The position numbers and the translations under genes were made by a program. The notes under the pieces are model-generated. The model was given only the letters and a program-made list of their open reading frames with translations. It searched no databases and had not been told where the DNA came from. A stretch of 64,000 nt of DNA from Nitrospira sp. (lineage in GTDB: Bacteria > Nitrospirota > Nitrospiria > Nitrospirales > Nitrospiraceae): assembly GCA_020846195.1 (NCBI GenBank), contig JADLEJ010000040.1:34781-98780 (forward strand), read 5' to 3'. Shown piece by piece: positions 55,326 to 64,000 of the stretch (positions are counted from its first letter, which is position 1; each line of letters starts with the position of its first letter).

Positions 55326-56186
55326 CTACTCAGCCTTATCGAGTGGAGCTGTCTCGGATGCGACGTGACGAGGGAGCCGAATGGCTTGCCCGATGAGAAT
55401 GCGAGTGCCGGTTAACTCATTCGCAGCCATGAGGTCCTGCACCGTGGTATGAAATCGTTTCGCAATGCCCCACAGTGTATCGCCAGGCTTCACCGAGAGA
55501 CTGGTAGGATGGCTGGCCGCCGCCATGGAGTCCTCTCCGTCATCGATGCTCGCGTCGGATGGCAATGCCTCAAGCGGCGCCACCGCCACACGTGGTATCT
55601 CAACGCCGCGAGGGGATGACTCCATCGTGACGGGGCGCACCGCGGATGGACGGGTAGTTGCCGAAGACAGGTTGGCTGGGGCGGCACCGGTTTCACCACC
55701 GCGTTCAAACTGTTTTCCCATTTTCGCCAACTGCTTCTGGAGTTGTTTGAGCTGGTTCTGCAATGCTGCGCCGGCCTGTGAAACCCGTTGCCGCTCCGTC
55801 CGGGAGGACGTCAGTTCCTCGCGCTGAAGATCGATAATATGCCGCGCCTCCGTCAGCCGCCGCTCCGCTTCCCGAATGCGGCCTTCCATCTGCGCACGGG
55901 CGATTTGGGAATCCGCCAGCTCTTGACGCCGAGACTCCAGCTCCGAGCGAAGCTCTGTAATCGTACGCTGGGAGTCACGAAGCGAAGTCTTCAGCGTATC
56001 CACAGTCAGCTGAAGGTCCGACACCTCCTGCTCAACGATAGGTTCAAGCGGCCCACACCCGACAAGACCCATTCCACCCAGCGAAAACCAGAGAATCCAT
56101 ACTCCCAATCCCCTCCGACACGCAAAGCCAGGGATTCTGGAAAGCACTTTATGATTTGAATATATCCACATAGACAGCATTACCAT
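55326..56186 (-). CDS. LysM-domain lipoprotein with coiled coil
   Basis: A 286-residue protein. A signal peptide with a lipobox (SLGGMGLVGCGPLEP, Cys anchor) precedes a long coiled coil (LQLTVDTLKTSLRDSQRTIT through LQNQLKQLQKQLAKMG, about residues 55-160). The C-terminal LysM domain is TSLSVKPGDTLWGIAKRFHT to NELTGTRILIGQAIRLP. LysM binds peptidoglycan, so this could anchor the machine through the cell wall. The start overlaps the upstream pseudopilin stop by 7 bp, a strong sign that it belongs to this operon. Confidence 0.8.
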   Translation of the reverse strand: MVMLSMWIYSNHKVLSRIPGFACRRGLGVWILWFSLGGMGLVGCGPLEPIVEQEVSDLQLTVDTLKTSLRDSQRTITELRSELESRRQELADSQIARAQMEGRIREAERRLTEARHIIDLQREELTSSRTERQRVSQAGAALQNQLKQLQKQLAKMGKQFERGGETGAAPANLSSATTRPSAVRPVTMESSPRGVEIPRVAVAPLEALPSDASIDDGEDSMAAASHPTSLSVKPGDTLWGIAKRFHTTVQDLMAANELTGTRILIGQAIRLPRHVASETAPLDKAE

Positions 56187-56581
56187 TGATTGTAGGCGGT
56201 CCCGGTTGTTCCGACAAGATCAGACCCTGAATAGACATCAAAAATGCCACCCTCCGTAGGCTCCAAGATCTCCTGCCACGTCGTCGAGGAATTCGTGAAC
56301 GGATCTTTCGGAATCGCACGCAGATACCCAGCCTCGACCAGGCCCGCCAAGCCAGGCGGATATTTCCCGCGGTCGGCCCGATGATGATCCAACAGTTCCC
56401 GCATCGTAAACAGGTCCTGCCGCAAGACGGTTTCCCTCGCCTTGATCAACGAAGCCTGATACGACGGCACCGCTAGCGTAGCGAGAATTCCGATAATCGA
56501 AACGACGATCATCAACTCAATCAGGGTGAATCCCCTTGCGTTGAGCCCGCCACGCCTACCAATCTCGATACTTCGTTCCAT
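56180..56581 (-). CDS. Major-type pseudopilin (GspG-like)
   Basis: A 133-residue pseudopilin. Leader NARGFTLIELMIVVSIIGIL has the G/F cleavage site and the conserved Glu at +5. The mature part has LFTMRELLDHHRADRGKYPP and PKDPFTNSSTTWQ, with FDVYSGSDLVGTTGTAYNQW at the end, like GspG. It starts inside the end of the preceding pseudopilin gene (26-bp overlap). A prepilin peptidase is not in the window. Confidence 0.85.
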   Translation of the reverse strand: MERSIEIGRRGGLNARGFTLIELMIVVSIIGILATLAVPSYQASLIKARETVLRQDLFTMRELLDHHRADRGKYPPGLAGLVEAGYLRAIPKDPFTNSSTTWQEILEPTEGGIFDVYSGSDLVGTTGTAYNQW

Positions 56582-57062
56582 CCAGTGCCACGGCCTCGCT
56601 TTGGGTCACCACATCGTAGACATCCTCGCCACACCAGCTAGTGGGCTTTGGACTGTCTTTATAGCAACGCAGTATCCAGTCCATCTTCCCGGTCAGCGGA
56701 TCCACGGGCATGCCTCGAAGATACCGCCGCATGGTCGTCCCACGAGCCACCGCTTCTTCACCGGTCAATTTGACCCCGAGAAGCGCGTCCAGCGTCTTGG
56801 GATATCCATAGATGCTGGTGACATCTTTACAGGTCAGTTTGTTCTTCAGGCAGACCGGCCCGAGCAATGCATCGCCATCTCGATTCCACTCCAACTTGAA
56901 GGTATCGATAGCCGCTCGGATCGTCCGCAATTGCTGGCGCAATTCGATTTCCTGCCGCCGTTGCGTCGTGACCTTGCTCAACGGCATCGCGATCGACGCA
57001 AGAATCACAACAATCGTCATGGTGACAAGAAGCTCGAGAAGCGTGACACCCGACTCTTTCAC
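56556..57062 (-). CDS. Pseudopilin
   Basis: A 168-residue protein. Leader MKESGVTLLELLVTMTIVVI has the cleavage Gly and Glu at +5. The soluble domain contains TIRAAIDTFKLEWNRDGDAL, two disulfide-candidate Cys pairs (VCLKNKLTC and ILRCYKDSPKPTSWCG) and TGEEAVARGTTMRRYLRGMP with DPLTGKMDWILR. Overlaps the secretin gene stop by 4 bp and the next pseudopilin start by 26 bp. Confidence 0.83.
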   Translation of the reverse strand: MKESGVTLLELLVTMTIVVILASIAMPLSKVTTQRRQEIELRQQLRTIRAAIDTFKLEWNRDGDALLGPVCLKNKLTCKDVTSIYGYPKTLDALLGVKLTGEEAVARGTTMRRYLRGMPVDPLTGKMDWILRCYKDSPKPTSWCGEDVYDVVTQSEAVALDGTKYRDW

Positions 57063-59407
57063 CGAACCCTCACAACCCCTGTCCCGACCTCGCTCGTTTG
57101 CGCCACACCGTCTCGATCAACGGCTGCAAGTTCGACTCTCACTGGAGATACACCGACAGCGGCAGCTGCAAACGTCACGGTCACAGCGCGAGGCGCGCGG
57201 CTATCCGCTTTAGACAAACGAAACGCCACCTTCCCTGAGTCCTCACTCCCACCATCGTTTCCAGAAGCCGCCGCATCGAGCAACTCCACGTCGTCGAGGC
57301 GCTTAAAGTGCAATACCTGCGGATCGTACTCCAGCTGAAACACGCCATCGGCCGAAGCCTGAAGCCGCCCATCTACAATCGAAAGTTTGATTTCTTTTCC
57401 GACTTGGACCGCCGTATCGCCAGGCTGAATGGACAGTATCGGACCACTGACGGCGGCCTTCATCAGAGCGGCAGTTGATGTTTTATCGCTTTTGGCTGCC
57501 ATGCCGGCGGAAGAAAGCGATCCCTGTCCGGTCTGACTGCCAGAAAGATGGGTGAGCGTTTTTTTCGGCGAGGTTGAGAACAGCGGCGCCGTCGCATAAC
57601 TCGTTTCCGTCCCGGACCAGAACGCCTGGTTGGTCGCTCCAGGAGCTAACGGAGACTGCATGATACGAGGAGTAATCGTTAAGATGACTTCGGTCGTCAC
57701 ACGCTCCGTTTTAAATGAACTGAGCCAATTCCCGATGAGCGGGAGATCTCCGATCCACGGCATGGTGATACGAGTCCGGCGGTCTTCTTCTTGGATAAGC
57801 CCGCCGAGAACGATCGTTTCGCCGTCACGCATGTTGAGGGTTGTTTCGGCTGAACGATTGCCGAAGCGGAATTGCTGGATCGGCGGAGAGGCCTGTAAGG
57901 TCACCTGGTCGCCGATGCGAATCACTTCGACTTTCATCTTCAAAGACAGTTCGTTGCCCAATCGAATAGAAGGCTCGACCGTAAGCTTAACTCCGGTATC
58001 CCGGAACTCAATCGATGTGACCGTTGAAGTCGTCGGCACAGCCCCAGTTGCCGCCTGTCCAGGCAAGACATTGGTAGTCGACAAAAGGATCGGTTGTTTG
58101 TCTCCAATGTTGATCTCCGCCTTCTTATTGTTCACGACCCGAACTTTTGGGGCAGCCAGCGTTTTAGCATCAGACTCCTGCTTGAAGAAATCGAGCAACA
58201 CACTTGTAGGCAACCGAAACAGGTAGCTATCTGGCCCAAGACTCGTCAGTTGGCGATAGGTCATTTGAACAGGGTCCGCCGCCAGAGTTCCGGTAAACCC
58301 AGGCGGAATAAGTCCGGCGCCAGCTTGTTTGGGATAATTCAATCCGTACGTCTGATTCTTGGTGCGATTGACTTCCAGTACTTCAAGATCGAACAGAACT
58401 TCCGGCTCTTGCCGGTCATTGGAAAGAATGATCCGCTCCGCTAGATCGAGCTTCTCCGGTTGATCCCGGATGACGATGGCATTGAGCTGTTCATTCGCAT
58501 GCATCCGTTTGGAGTCCAGCATGCTTTTGAGCAACACCAACATATCCTTGGCCTTGGCCGTCGAAAGGTAAAACGTCCGGATCATCAGATCTTGATACTG
58601 TTCCTGCTTCTGCTTGGTATTCGGGCTGATGATAAGGACTCCAGACGAGACCTGCCTTGAAAAGAGGCTATTGCTGTTCAAAATCAAGTTTAGCGCATCC
58701 TCAAATGGCGTATCCTGAACCCCGATGGAAATCGGATCATTCCGAACATCTTTATCGAAAATCAGAGTGAACCCGCCGACCTTCGCCACTCCCTCCAATA
58801 CCTCTTTGATCCCTGCATTCTTGAATCGCATCGTCACCGGCTGCTTTAGGCGGTCGCCGCGCATAGCCGCCTGCTGCTCTTCCGTTAGTCGGCTGATGCT
58901 TTCAAGGGGATCTTTGAAGGTTGGATCAAGCTCCGCCGCCCTGGTATAGCCCCCCATCGCCTCCTCTGTTCGACCAAGCTGAGCCAACCGCTCGGCTTCA
59001 CGGAAATGCGAGCGGGCCTCTTTCAATCGAGTCGCTTCCGCTAGACTGGCCTGATGAGCAAGATTGGCAGGCTCAATTGTCAGCGCCCGCTTGAACTGTT
59101 CAATCGCCAGATCCATTTGCCGTTCCCTGAGAAATGCCTCACCACGGTCATGGTAGAGACCTGCCGCCCGTTCTCGAGCCATCGCATACTTGCTGGTAAG
59201 ACCCGGATCGAATGGATCATTCTTCAAGGCCTCCTTGTAGGCGAGACTAGCCTCTTCCCAATTCCCGGCTGCTAAGTGCTGATCCCCGCGTTTCGCATCC
59301 TGAGAAGCAAGACAGCCGGAAAGAAGCAGAAGAGACAGCGACAACAGAGCGACTCGTCCTGCGCAGGGGAAACCCCTATCAATTCGAATGAGTGGACTCC
59401 ACATCAC
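57059..59407 (-). CDS. Secretin with TPR and C-terminal cohesin-like domain
   Basis: A 782-residue outer-membrane secretin. A lipoprotein signal (ALLSLSLLLLSGCLASQ) is followed by TPR-like repeats (about 30-180, QHLAAGNWEEASLAYKEALK). An N0/N1 region (QPVTMRFKNAGIKEVLEGVA, ARTFYLST-type strand) and the secretin core (LSLKMKVEVIRIGDQVTLQA, TLNMRDGETIVLGGLIQEED, TEVILTITPRIM) follow. The last ~110 residues (ILSIQPGDTAVQVGKEIKLS to VTVTFAAAAVGVSPVRVELA) look like a cohesin domain. The fusion of secretin with TPR and cohesin modules is unusual for GspD. First gene of the cluster. Confidence 0.87.
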   Translation of the reverse strand: MMWSPLIRIDRGFPCAGRVALLSLSLLLLSGCLASQDAKRGDQHLAAGNWEEASLAYKEALKNDPFDPGLTSKYAMARERAAGLYHDRGEAFLRERQMDLAIEQFKRALTIEPANLAHQASLAEATRLKEARSHFREAERLAQLGRTEEAMGGYTRAAELDPTFKDPLESISRLTEEQQAAMRGDRLKQPVTMRFKNAGIKEVLEGVAKVGGFTLIFDKDVRNDPISIGVQDTPFEDALNLILNSNSLFSRQVSSGVLIISPNTKQKQEQYQDLMIRTFYLSTAKAKDMLVLLKSMLDSKRMHANEQLNAIVIRDQPEKLDLAERIILSNDRQEPEVLFDLEVLEVNRTKNQTYGLNYPKQAGAGLIPPGFTGTLAADPVQMTYRQLTSLGPDSYLFRLPTSVLLDFFKQESDAKTLAAPKVRVVNNKKAEINIGDKQPILLSTTNVLPGQAATGAVPTTSTVTSIEFRDTGVKLTVEPSIRLGNELSLKMKVEVIRIGDQVTLQASPPIQQFRFGNRSAETTLNMRDGETIVLGGLIQEEDRRTRITMPWIGDLPLIGNWLSSFKTERVTTEVILTITPRIMQSPLAPGATNQAFWSGTETSYATAPLFSTSPKKTLTHLSGSQTGQGSLSSAGMAAKSDKTSTAALMKAAVSGPILSIQPGDTAVQVGKEIKLSIVDGRLQASADGVFQLEYDPQVLHFKRLDDVELLDAAASGNDGGSEDSGKVAFRLSKADSRAPRAVTVTFAAAAVGVSPVRVELAAVDRDGVAQTSEVGTGVVRVR

Positions 59408-59642
59408 AACGCCAGCAGCCTTTCTTTAGACCCTCAGAAGAACAGCCCGGAAGGATGGAAGTTTGATACCAGAGATGTCGGGATACTTATACTACATATT
59501 GAGAAGTTCAGAAAGAACTTGTCAATAGGCTGTAGCAAGAAGGCTCTAGTGAAGGCTGAAAGCTACAGGTTCGTTCCCACTCGCAGGCTGAGAACATTGA
59601 TGAGGGGGACGGCGGGAAATCGTGCCCGCCGCCCCTACTGGA

Positions 59643-60938
59643 CTAGAGACGCCAGTATTTGATGGAGGAAGGAACTTTTGAAGGATCAAGAATACTTTTC
59701 ACATCGATTAAGACGCCGTTTTTCTGATCGCGCAAGGGCTTGAGCAGCTCACTTATCCCCATCTCAAGGAAGCTCCGGTGAGCCACCGCCATAATCACAC
59801 CGTCAACGTCCTTGATCTGTTTCAAATCGACCAATTTGATTCCGTACTCATGCACCGCTTCCTCCGATTCAGCGATCGGATCGTGAACGACCACTTGCAC
59901 GCCATACTCGCGAAGCTCGTTGATGATATCCGGAACTTTACTGTTACGAAGGTCCGGCACATTCTCCTTGAAGGTCAACCCGAGCACTGCGACCTTCAAC
60001 TCATTGACAGGCCGCGGGAGCTGACACAAAAGCTTCATTGTTTGTTCAGCGACAAACTTTCCCATACCATTGTTGATCCGGCGGCCTGAAAGAATCACCT
60101 GTGGGTGGTACCCCACCGACTCGGCTTTTGCCGTTAGATAATAGGGATCAACCCCAATGCAATGACCACCGACGAGGCCAGGCGAAAATCTCAAGAAGTT
60201 CCATTTCGTACCTGCAGCGTCCAAGACGGACTTCGTATCGATTCCCAACCGATGGAAAATCAGCGCCAACTCATTCATCAGTGCGATATTGAGATCGCGC
60301 TGCGTATTCTCAATCACCTTGGCGGCTTCGGCCACCTTGATACTCGACGCACGATGGATTCCAGCCTTCACCACTGTCTCATAGGTCTTCGCAACAATGT
60401 CCAACGATTCAGCATCCTGCGCTGAAACGACCTTAATAATTCTTTCAAGCGTATGCTCCTTGTCTCCAGGATTGATACGCTCCGGGGAGTATCCGATCTT
60501 GAAATCCACCCCGGCCTTCATCCCAGACATTTTTTCAAGGATGGGCAAACACACTTCTTCCGTGGCGCCTGGATAAACCGTCGATTCATAAACAACAATA
60601 GTGCCCGGAGCTAGATTCGAACCGATCAGCTCGGATGATTTCTGAAGCGCTGTAAAATCAGGTTGAAGCGCCTCGTTGATGGGTGTCGGGACCGCAACAA
60701 TAATGAAATCTGCCGCCTTGAGCTCCGCCGGTTCCCACGTATACTGCACCTGCGAAGCCTTGAGATCTTCGCTTGAAACCTCACCCGTTCGATCGACCCC
60801 GCGACGCAGCTCTGCAACCTTGGCTTTATTGATATCGAAGCCAACTACCGGGCCTTGCCTGCCAAATGCCACAGCAATAGGAAGCCCTACATACCCTAAT
60901 CCAACAACAGCAATGGACCTCACGCACTCTCTACTCAT
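59643..60938 (-). CDS. tviB: UDP-N-acetylglucosamine/galactosamine 6-dehydrogenase (TviB/WbpA family)
   Basis: A 431-residue nucleotide-sugar dehydrogenase. NAD fold IAVVGLGYVGLPIAVAFGRQ, then VVGFDINKAKVAELRRGVDR, AVPTPINEALQPDFTALQKS, and the catalytic Cys motif GLVGGHCIGVDPYYLTAKAE. It oxidises C6 of a UDP-HexNAc to the uronic acid for surface polysaccharide. The ATG at 60938 has GGGAGAA upstream; a TTG at 60950 is the only longer alternative. It stands alone between a secretion cluster and a large intergenic region; no epimerase or transferase is adjacent. Confidence 0.9.
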   Translation of the reverse strand: MSRECVRSIAVVGLGYVGLPIAVAFGRQGPVVGFDINKAKVAELRRGVDRTGEVSSEDLKASQVQYTWEPAELKAADFIIVAVPTPINEALQPDFTALQKSSELIGSNLAPGTIVVYESTVYPGATEEVCLPILEKMSGMKAGVDFKIGYSPERINPGDKEHTLERIIKVVSAQDAESLDIVAKTYETVVKAGIHRASSIKVAEAAKVIENTQRDLNIALMNELALIFHRLGIDTKSVLDAAGTKWNFLRFSPGLVGGHCIGVDPYYLTAKAESVGYHPQVILSGRRINNGMGKFVAEQTMKLLCQLPRPVNELKVAVLGLTFKENVPDLRNSKVPDIINELREYGVQVVVHDPIAESEEAVHEYGIKLVDLKQIKDVDGVIMAVAHRSFLEMGISELLKPLRDQKNGVLIDVKSILDPSKVPSSIKYWRL

Positions 60939-61712
60939 ATGTTCTCCCAAATTCTACTGACGCGACAATGGCAGAAGCCCTCATACCAGTCAAGAAAGTA
61001 TCCGGTTCTTTACCGATGTTTGACGTTGGCTTTGTTCCGTAAATTTCATACCTAGACGTAAATGCGAATGAGACTGATGGATCAAGTTTGCAAATTCCTC
61101 AAAGCGCCTCGACCGATCTTTAGTTTATTCATAATGTAGCAACACTTACGGCCTGGAGAGGAAGCGGTTTCACTGGAAATAGTCGCCTACCGAGCGGGCA
61201 AATCCCAGCAGAACCCCTGAAGCTATGGCGAACAATACGACAACGTCCGTCATACACGAGGCCACATCTAACTCGTAACTCGTCTCAGAAAGAAACCAGG
61301 CTCAGGAATATCAGCGCAAAACGCCACTCCCTCACAAGCATACCAGCTTCATAAATCCCTGCCCCAGTAGAAGGTGACGCTCGCGGAAATACGAAGCATT
61401 GATCCACGATTCTTTCACCCACGTAATATTTGCCCCCCAAGCTAGAGACAATGATTGAACCGTCTCCACATGTTCTCTCTCCCATACGGCTATGCCCCCG
61501 CATGTGCAAGCTTGTACCCAACGTCTTCCAAGAATGCCCTTGGTTAACTAGCTGGAAGACCAGCAAATACAGACAAATCATCGCCATGCATCTCCAAGTC
61601 TTGGAAGGGCACCGATCTTGCTCCCCCCCCACAAAAGCCGCTGCAGTCCTACCATTATGAGGTAGCTGGCTAGCATGCAGGGTGGTCACGCAACACGGGA
61701 GGCCCCTTAACC
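60939..61712. other. Long intergenic region between tviB and the BACON gene
   Basis: About 770 bp, AT-richer than the coding regions. A minus-strand open frame at 61285-61725 (146 codons) has hydrophobic stretches and a phrase YYVGERIVDQC, but no ribosome-binding site, and its start lies inside the BACON gene; it may be a decayed membrane-protein end. No tRNA or clear promoter was found. The divergent promoters of the flanking genes must lie here. Confidence 0.4.
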
Positions 61713-63848
61713 ATGCACTCTTCACTATTTTTTTTAGGCGCCAAGATCAAGATATCGCACCGATTACTACTCGGCATTACTATGGCCAGCTTGATATCAA
61801 TGGATGTTCAGATACCGACTGTCACCAGCGCAGCCACTATCGCTCAAGAGAGCACATCCTTGCAGCCCTCTAATTCATCAACTAAACCTCTTTCCACGGC
61901 CACAAAACCTTCATCCGAAGGGTCACGAAAACCACACCGCCTGATTCGGCGCCCCCCCACTTTAACCGGCAATATGGCGCCGAGCACTCCCGCGGTGGAC
62001 CTGAAGCAGACTCCGCAGACAGCATCGATCGATACAAATCCCGTAAAAAAATCGGTGCCCGCAGAATCTGGCACAACATCGATTAGGGATATTGCCTCAG
62101 AAAAGCCGTCGACCCCGATCGCCACAGTAGCACCAATAGTCGCCCCGCTTGTTATTGGGCAACTCGCGGCGGCCCCAACCACAACAGCATCCCCCTCCGC
62201 GCTGATGGGGAATGTCCAGTCATCAGCGCGGCTCGCCGCCGCAACTCCATCGGGAGCACGTGGGCCAAACGTTCCCGGCCGAATGCAGCGACTTCTGTCT
62301 GAGCTACCGGGGGCAGCACACGTTGTTGCTTATCAAGAGGAAGATCCTGATCCAACAGTAGTGACCCCCACACTCACTCGCAATCCAAGCGTCTTATCAT
62401 TTTCCGCAGTTCAGAACGGATCCAGCCCTGCAGCCCAATCACTCACCGTTACCAACACGGGACCGGGAACACTGACATGGACGGCATCCTCAAATAGTGC
62501 TTGGCTGACATTGAATAATATCGCCTCGACGTCGGGAACCAATCTCGGCTCGGTAAGTGTCCGGGTAAATCCAACTGGCCTTTCGGTCGGGACGCATAGC
62601 GGCCTAATCACCATCGTCGGAACCGGTGCAGCTAACTCTCCACAAATGGTTAGTGTCAGCTTCGACGTCACGGCTGCCCCCACACCCACTATCGGCCTAA
62701 GCGCAACAACATTATCGTTCTCGGCCGTTCTGGGAAACAGCAACCCGGCAAATAAAACAATCTCTATTTCCAATTCTGGAAATGGAACATTGAACTGGAC
62801 GTCAACTGAAACCGCGAGCTGGCTCAACCTAAGCCCTGCTTCAGGAACTGGAGCCGGAACAATATCGGTCTCGGTCAATACGGCTGGATTATCTGTCGGT
62901 ACCGTGACCACTCCCATCACGATTACCGCTTCCGGAGCGACAAACACACCGCAAACCGTAACCGTTTCGCTTACAATCACAGCAGCTCCTGTTCCTCCGG
63001 TAATAGGAGCAACCCCCGGAAGCTTAACCTTCACAGCACAACAGGGCGGCGGAAATCCAACACCTCAGTCAGTGACAATCAGAAACACCGGCGGTGGCAC
63101 GTTGACATGGACTATCAGCAATAACGCAGCATGGCTATCGCACTCCCCGACCTCTGGGACCGGAAACGGCGTGGTGACGATTAGTCCGATCACCGGAGCC
63201 CTCACTGCTGGCACCTACAACGGCATCGTCACTCTCTATGCGGCAGGATCCCCATCAATCAATGTGCCGATCACCTTCACGATAACCGCGCCGGCAGCGC
63301 AACCAACCATCAGCATGAACCCCACAAGCCTTACATTTAATGCCACAGCCGGCGGGAGCAATCCCTCAACGCAGAATATCGCCATAACCAATACCGGCAC
63401 AGGAGCGCTGACATGGACCGTCACTGATAACGCCAACTGGCTAACAGCGACCCAATCAGGCAACTCGGTGGTGACAAGCGTCAATATTGCGGGGCTGGCA
63501 GCAGGAAGCTATAGTGGTGTCATTACGGTAGTTGCATCAGGTGCGACAAACACTCCTCGAACTGTGCCAGTGACACTGACCATAGCGGTAGCACCACAAC
63601 CGACAACCGGATCAGTTACACTGTCCTGGAACGCCAATGGCGAATCGGATCTCGCTGGGTATAAGATTTATCGTGCAACTAACTCAGGGGGATACGGGGC
63701 TCCCATTGCTACCCTTGCAGCAGGAACAACTCAATACGTATCAAGCGGTCTAACGAAAGGATTCACCTACTTTTTCGCGATCACAGCCTATGACCAGGCA
63801 GGGAACGAAAGTCCTTACTCAAGTGAAACCAGCAAAAGCGTCTATTAA
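61713..63848 (+). CDS. Secreted BACON-repeat protein with C-terminal FN3 domain
   Basis: A 711-residue exported protein. An N-terminal signal-like helix (LLLGITMASLISM) is followed by a Ser/Pro/Thr-rich linker to about residue 215. Four repeats follow (about 219, 323, 427 and 527 onward), each with SLTFxAxxGGSNPxxQ-like start, xxNTGTGxLTWT and a WLxxxPxSG block: this is the BACON pattern of beta-sandwich modules. The end (SVTLSWNANGESDLAGYKIY to GFTYFFAITAYDQAGNESPY) is an FN3 domain. GGAGG lies 11 nt upstream of the ATG. Probably surface-exposed, binding carbohydrate or protein. Function unknown. Confidence 0.85.
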   Translation: MHSSLFFLGAKIKISHRLLLGITMASLISMDVQIPTVTSAATIAQESTSLQPSNSSTKPLSTATKPSSEGSRKPHRLIRRPPTLTGNMAPSTPAVDLKQTPQTASIDTNPVKKSVPAESGTTSIRDIASEKPSTPIATVAPIVAPLVIGQLAAAPTTTASPSALMGNVQSSARLAAATPSGARGPNVPGRMQRLLSELPGAAHVVAYQEEDPDPTVVTPTLTRNPSVLSFSAVQNGSSPAAQSLTVTNTGPGTLTWTASSNSAWLTLNNIASTSGTNLGSVSVRVNPTGLSVGTHSGLITIVGTGAANSPQMVSVSFDVTAAPTPTIGLSATTLSFSAVLGNSNPANKTISISNSGNGTLNWTSTETASWLNLSPASGTGAGTISVSVNTAGLSVGTVTTPITITASGATNTPQTVTVSLTITAAPVPPVIGATPGSLTFTAQQGGGNPTPQSVTIRNTGGGTLTWTISNNAAWLSHSPTSGTGNGVVTISPITGALTAGTYNGIVTLYAAGSPSINVPITFTITAPAAQPTISMNPTSLTFNATAGGSNPSTQNIAITNTGTGALTWTVTDNANWLTATQSGNSVVTSVNIAGLAAGSYSGVITVVASGATNTPRTVPVTLTIAVAPQPTTGSVTLSWNANGESDLAGYKIYRATNSGGYGAPIATLAAGTTQYVSSGLTKGFTYFFAITAYDQAGNESPYSSETSKSVY

Positions 63849-63935
63849 TAGTCGTCATGAGAGCCAGGTTTGGCGTGGCAGAATCTTCCATGTCTCTGGT
63901 AATGCACGACCAAGCTTTATAAAAAGGAACCGCAT

Positions 63936-64000
63936 ATGAGCATGGGGAGTATTCGTACAAACCGATTATCAACCACCGTGAGCATTGGCTGCTTAGTCCT
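63936..64000 (+). CDS. Start of an exported-looking protein, cut by window edge
   Basis: The ATG at 63936 follows an AAAAAGGAA ribosome-binding site and reads MSMGSIRTNRLSTTVSIGCL with no stop to the end of the window. The basic start and the beginning of a hydrophobic core fit a signal peptide. Only 21 codons are visible, so nothing can be said of function; it lies 87 bp behind the BACON gene in the same direction and may be expressed with it. Confidence 0.55.
   Translation, partial: MSMGSIRTNRLSTTVSIGCLV

Noticed and set aside
61285..61725. 146-codon minus-strand frame with YYVGERIVDQC and hydrophobic ends
   Set aside because: Overlaps the BACON gene start, lacks a ribosome-binding site; at best a decayed membrane-protein end, not enough to annotate.

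Overview
The window reads like a chromosome segment of a Gram-negative, LPS-making bacterium, most likely Nitrospirota (Nitrospira-like). This assignment is inferred from gene content recalled from that group: a Kdo/heptose cluster next to pyrG, lepB and lepA; a DUF6754 plus MutL cluster; and a Memo-family protein with an N-terminal extension. No 16S or marker-gene search was possible. Most genes lie on the minus strand in long, tightly packed operons. No rRNA, tRNA or CRISPR array was seen.

Layout. 1-2856: C-terminally cut RND efflux permease. 3277-6528: orphan ModA, a 33-residue membrane peptide, a CBS protein, a small unknown protein, a zinc-ribbon protein and a response regulator. 6764-15252: eight-gene minus-strand cluster of a MutL-family ATPase, DUF6754 and three other membrane proteins, a hybrid-motif/KOW-like protein and a Memo-like protein that has lost several metal ligands. 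It looks like one membrane-associated system of unknown function. 15586-17568: accessory genes (FRG-domain protein, PIN toxin and RHH antitoxin). 17670-27683: plsY, pgsA, kdsD, kdsA, pyrG, kdsB, rfaE1, lepB, lepA (phospholipid, Kdo and heptose supply, protein export, translation). 27837-30478: bioA and lhgO on the plus strand.

30480-42008: one long pyrimidine unit. A consensus promoter, a PyrR-binding hairpin and an intrinsic terminator precede pyrR-pyrB-pyrC-DUF4149-carA-sppA-M48 protease-carB-greA-SAM hydrolase. 42182-43475: small accessory island with an unknown protein and a tyrosine-recombinase remnant. 43604-48726: HDOD response regulator, two unknown proteins and proA. 48874-59407: a type II secretion/type IV pilus-like machine (secretin, two pseudopilins, LysM lipoprotein, GspF, GspE, PilM/N/O/P-like proteins and a further pseudopilin-like protein). 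59643-64000: a UDP-sugar dehydrogenase, a secreted BACON/FN3 repeat protein and the start of another exported protein.

Two structural patterns cut across the genes. First, a family of at least seven long palindromic intergenic elements (about 95-175 bp, termini CAG...CTG) lies between genes, several directly against stop codons, with compensatory base changes in their hairpins. Second, at four gene-gene junctions (kdsA/kdsD, kdsB/pyrG, lepB/rfaE1, pyrB/pyrC) the joint is tandemly duplicated: the outer halves stay functional and the inner halves have decayed. A fifth, split case involves plsY, with a toxin-antitoxin pair between the two gene ends.
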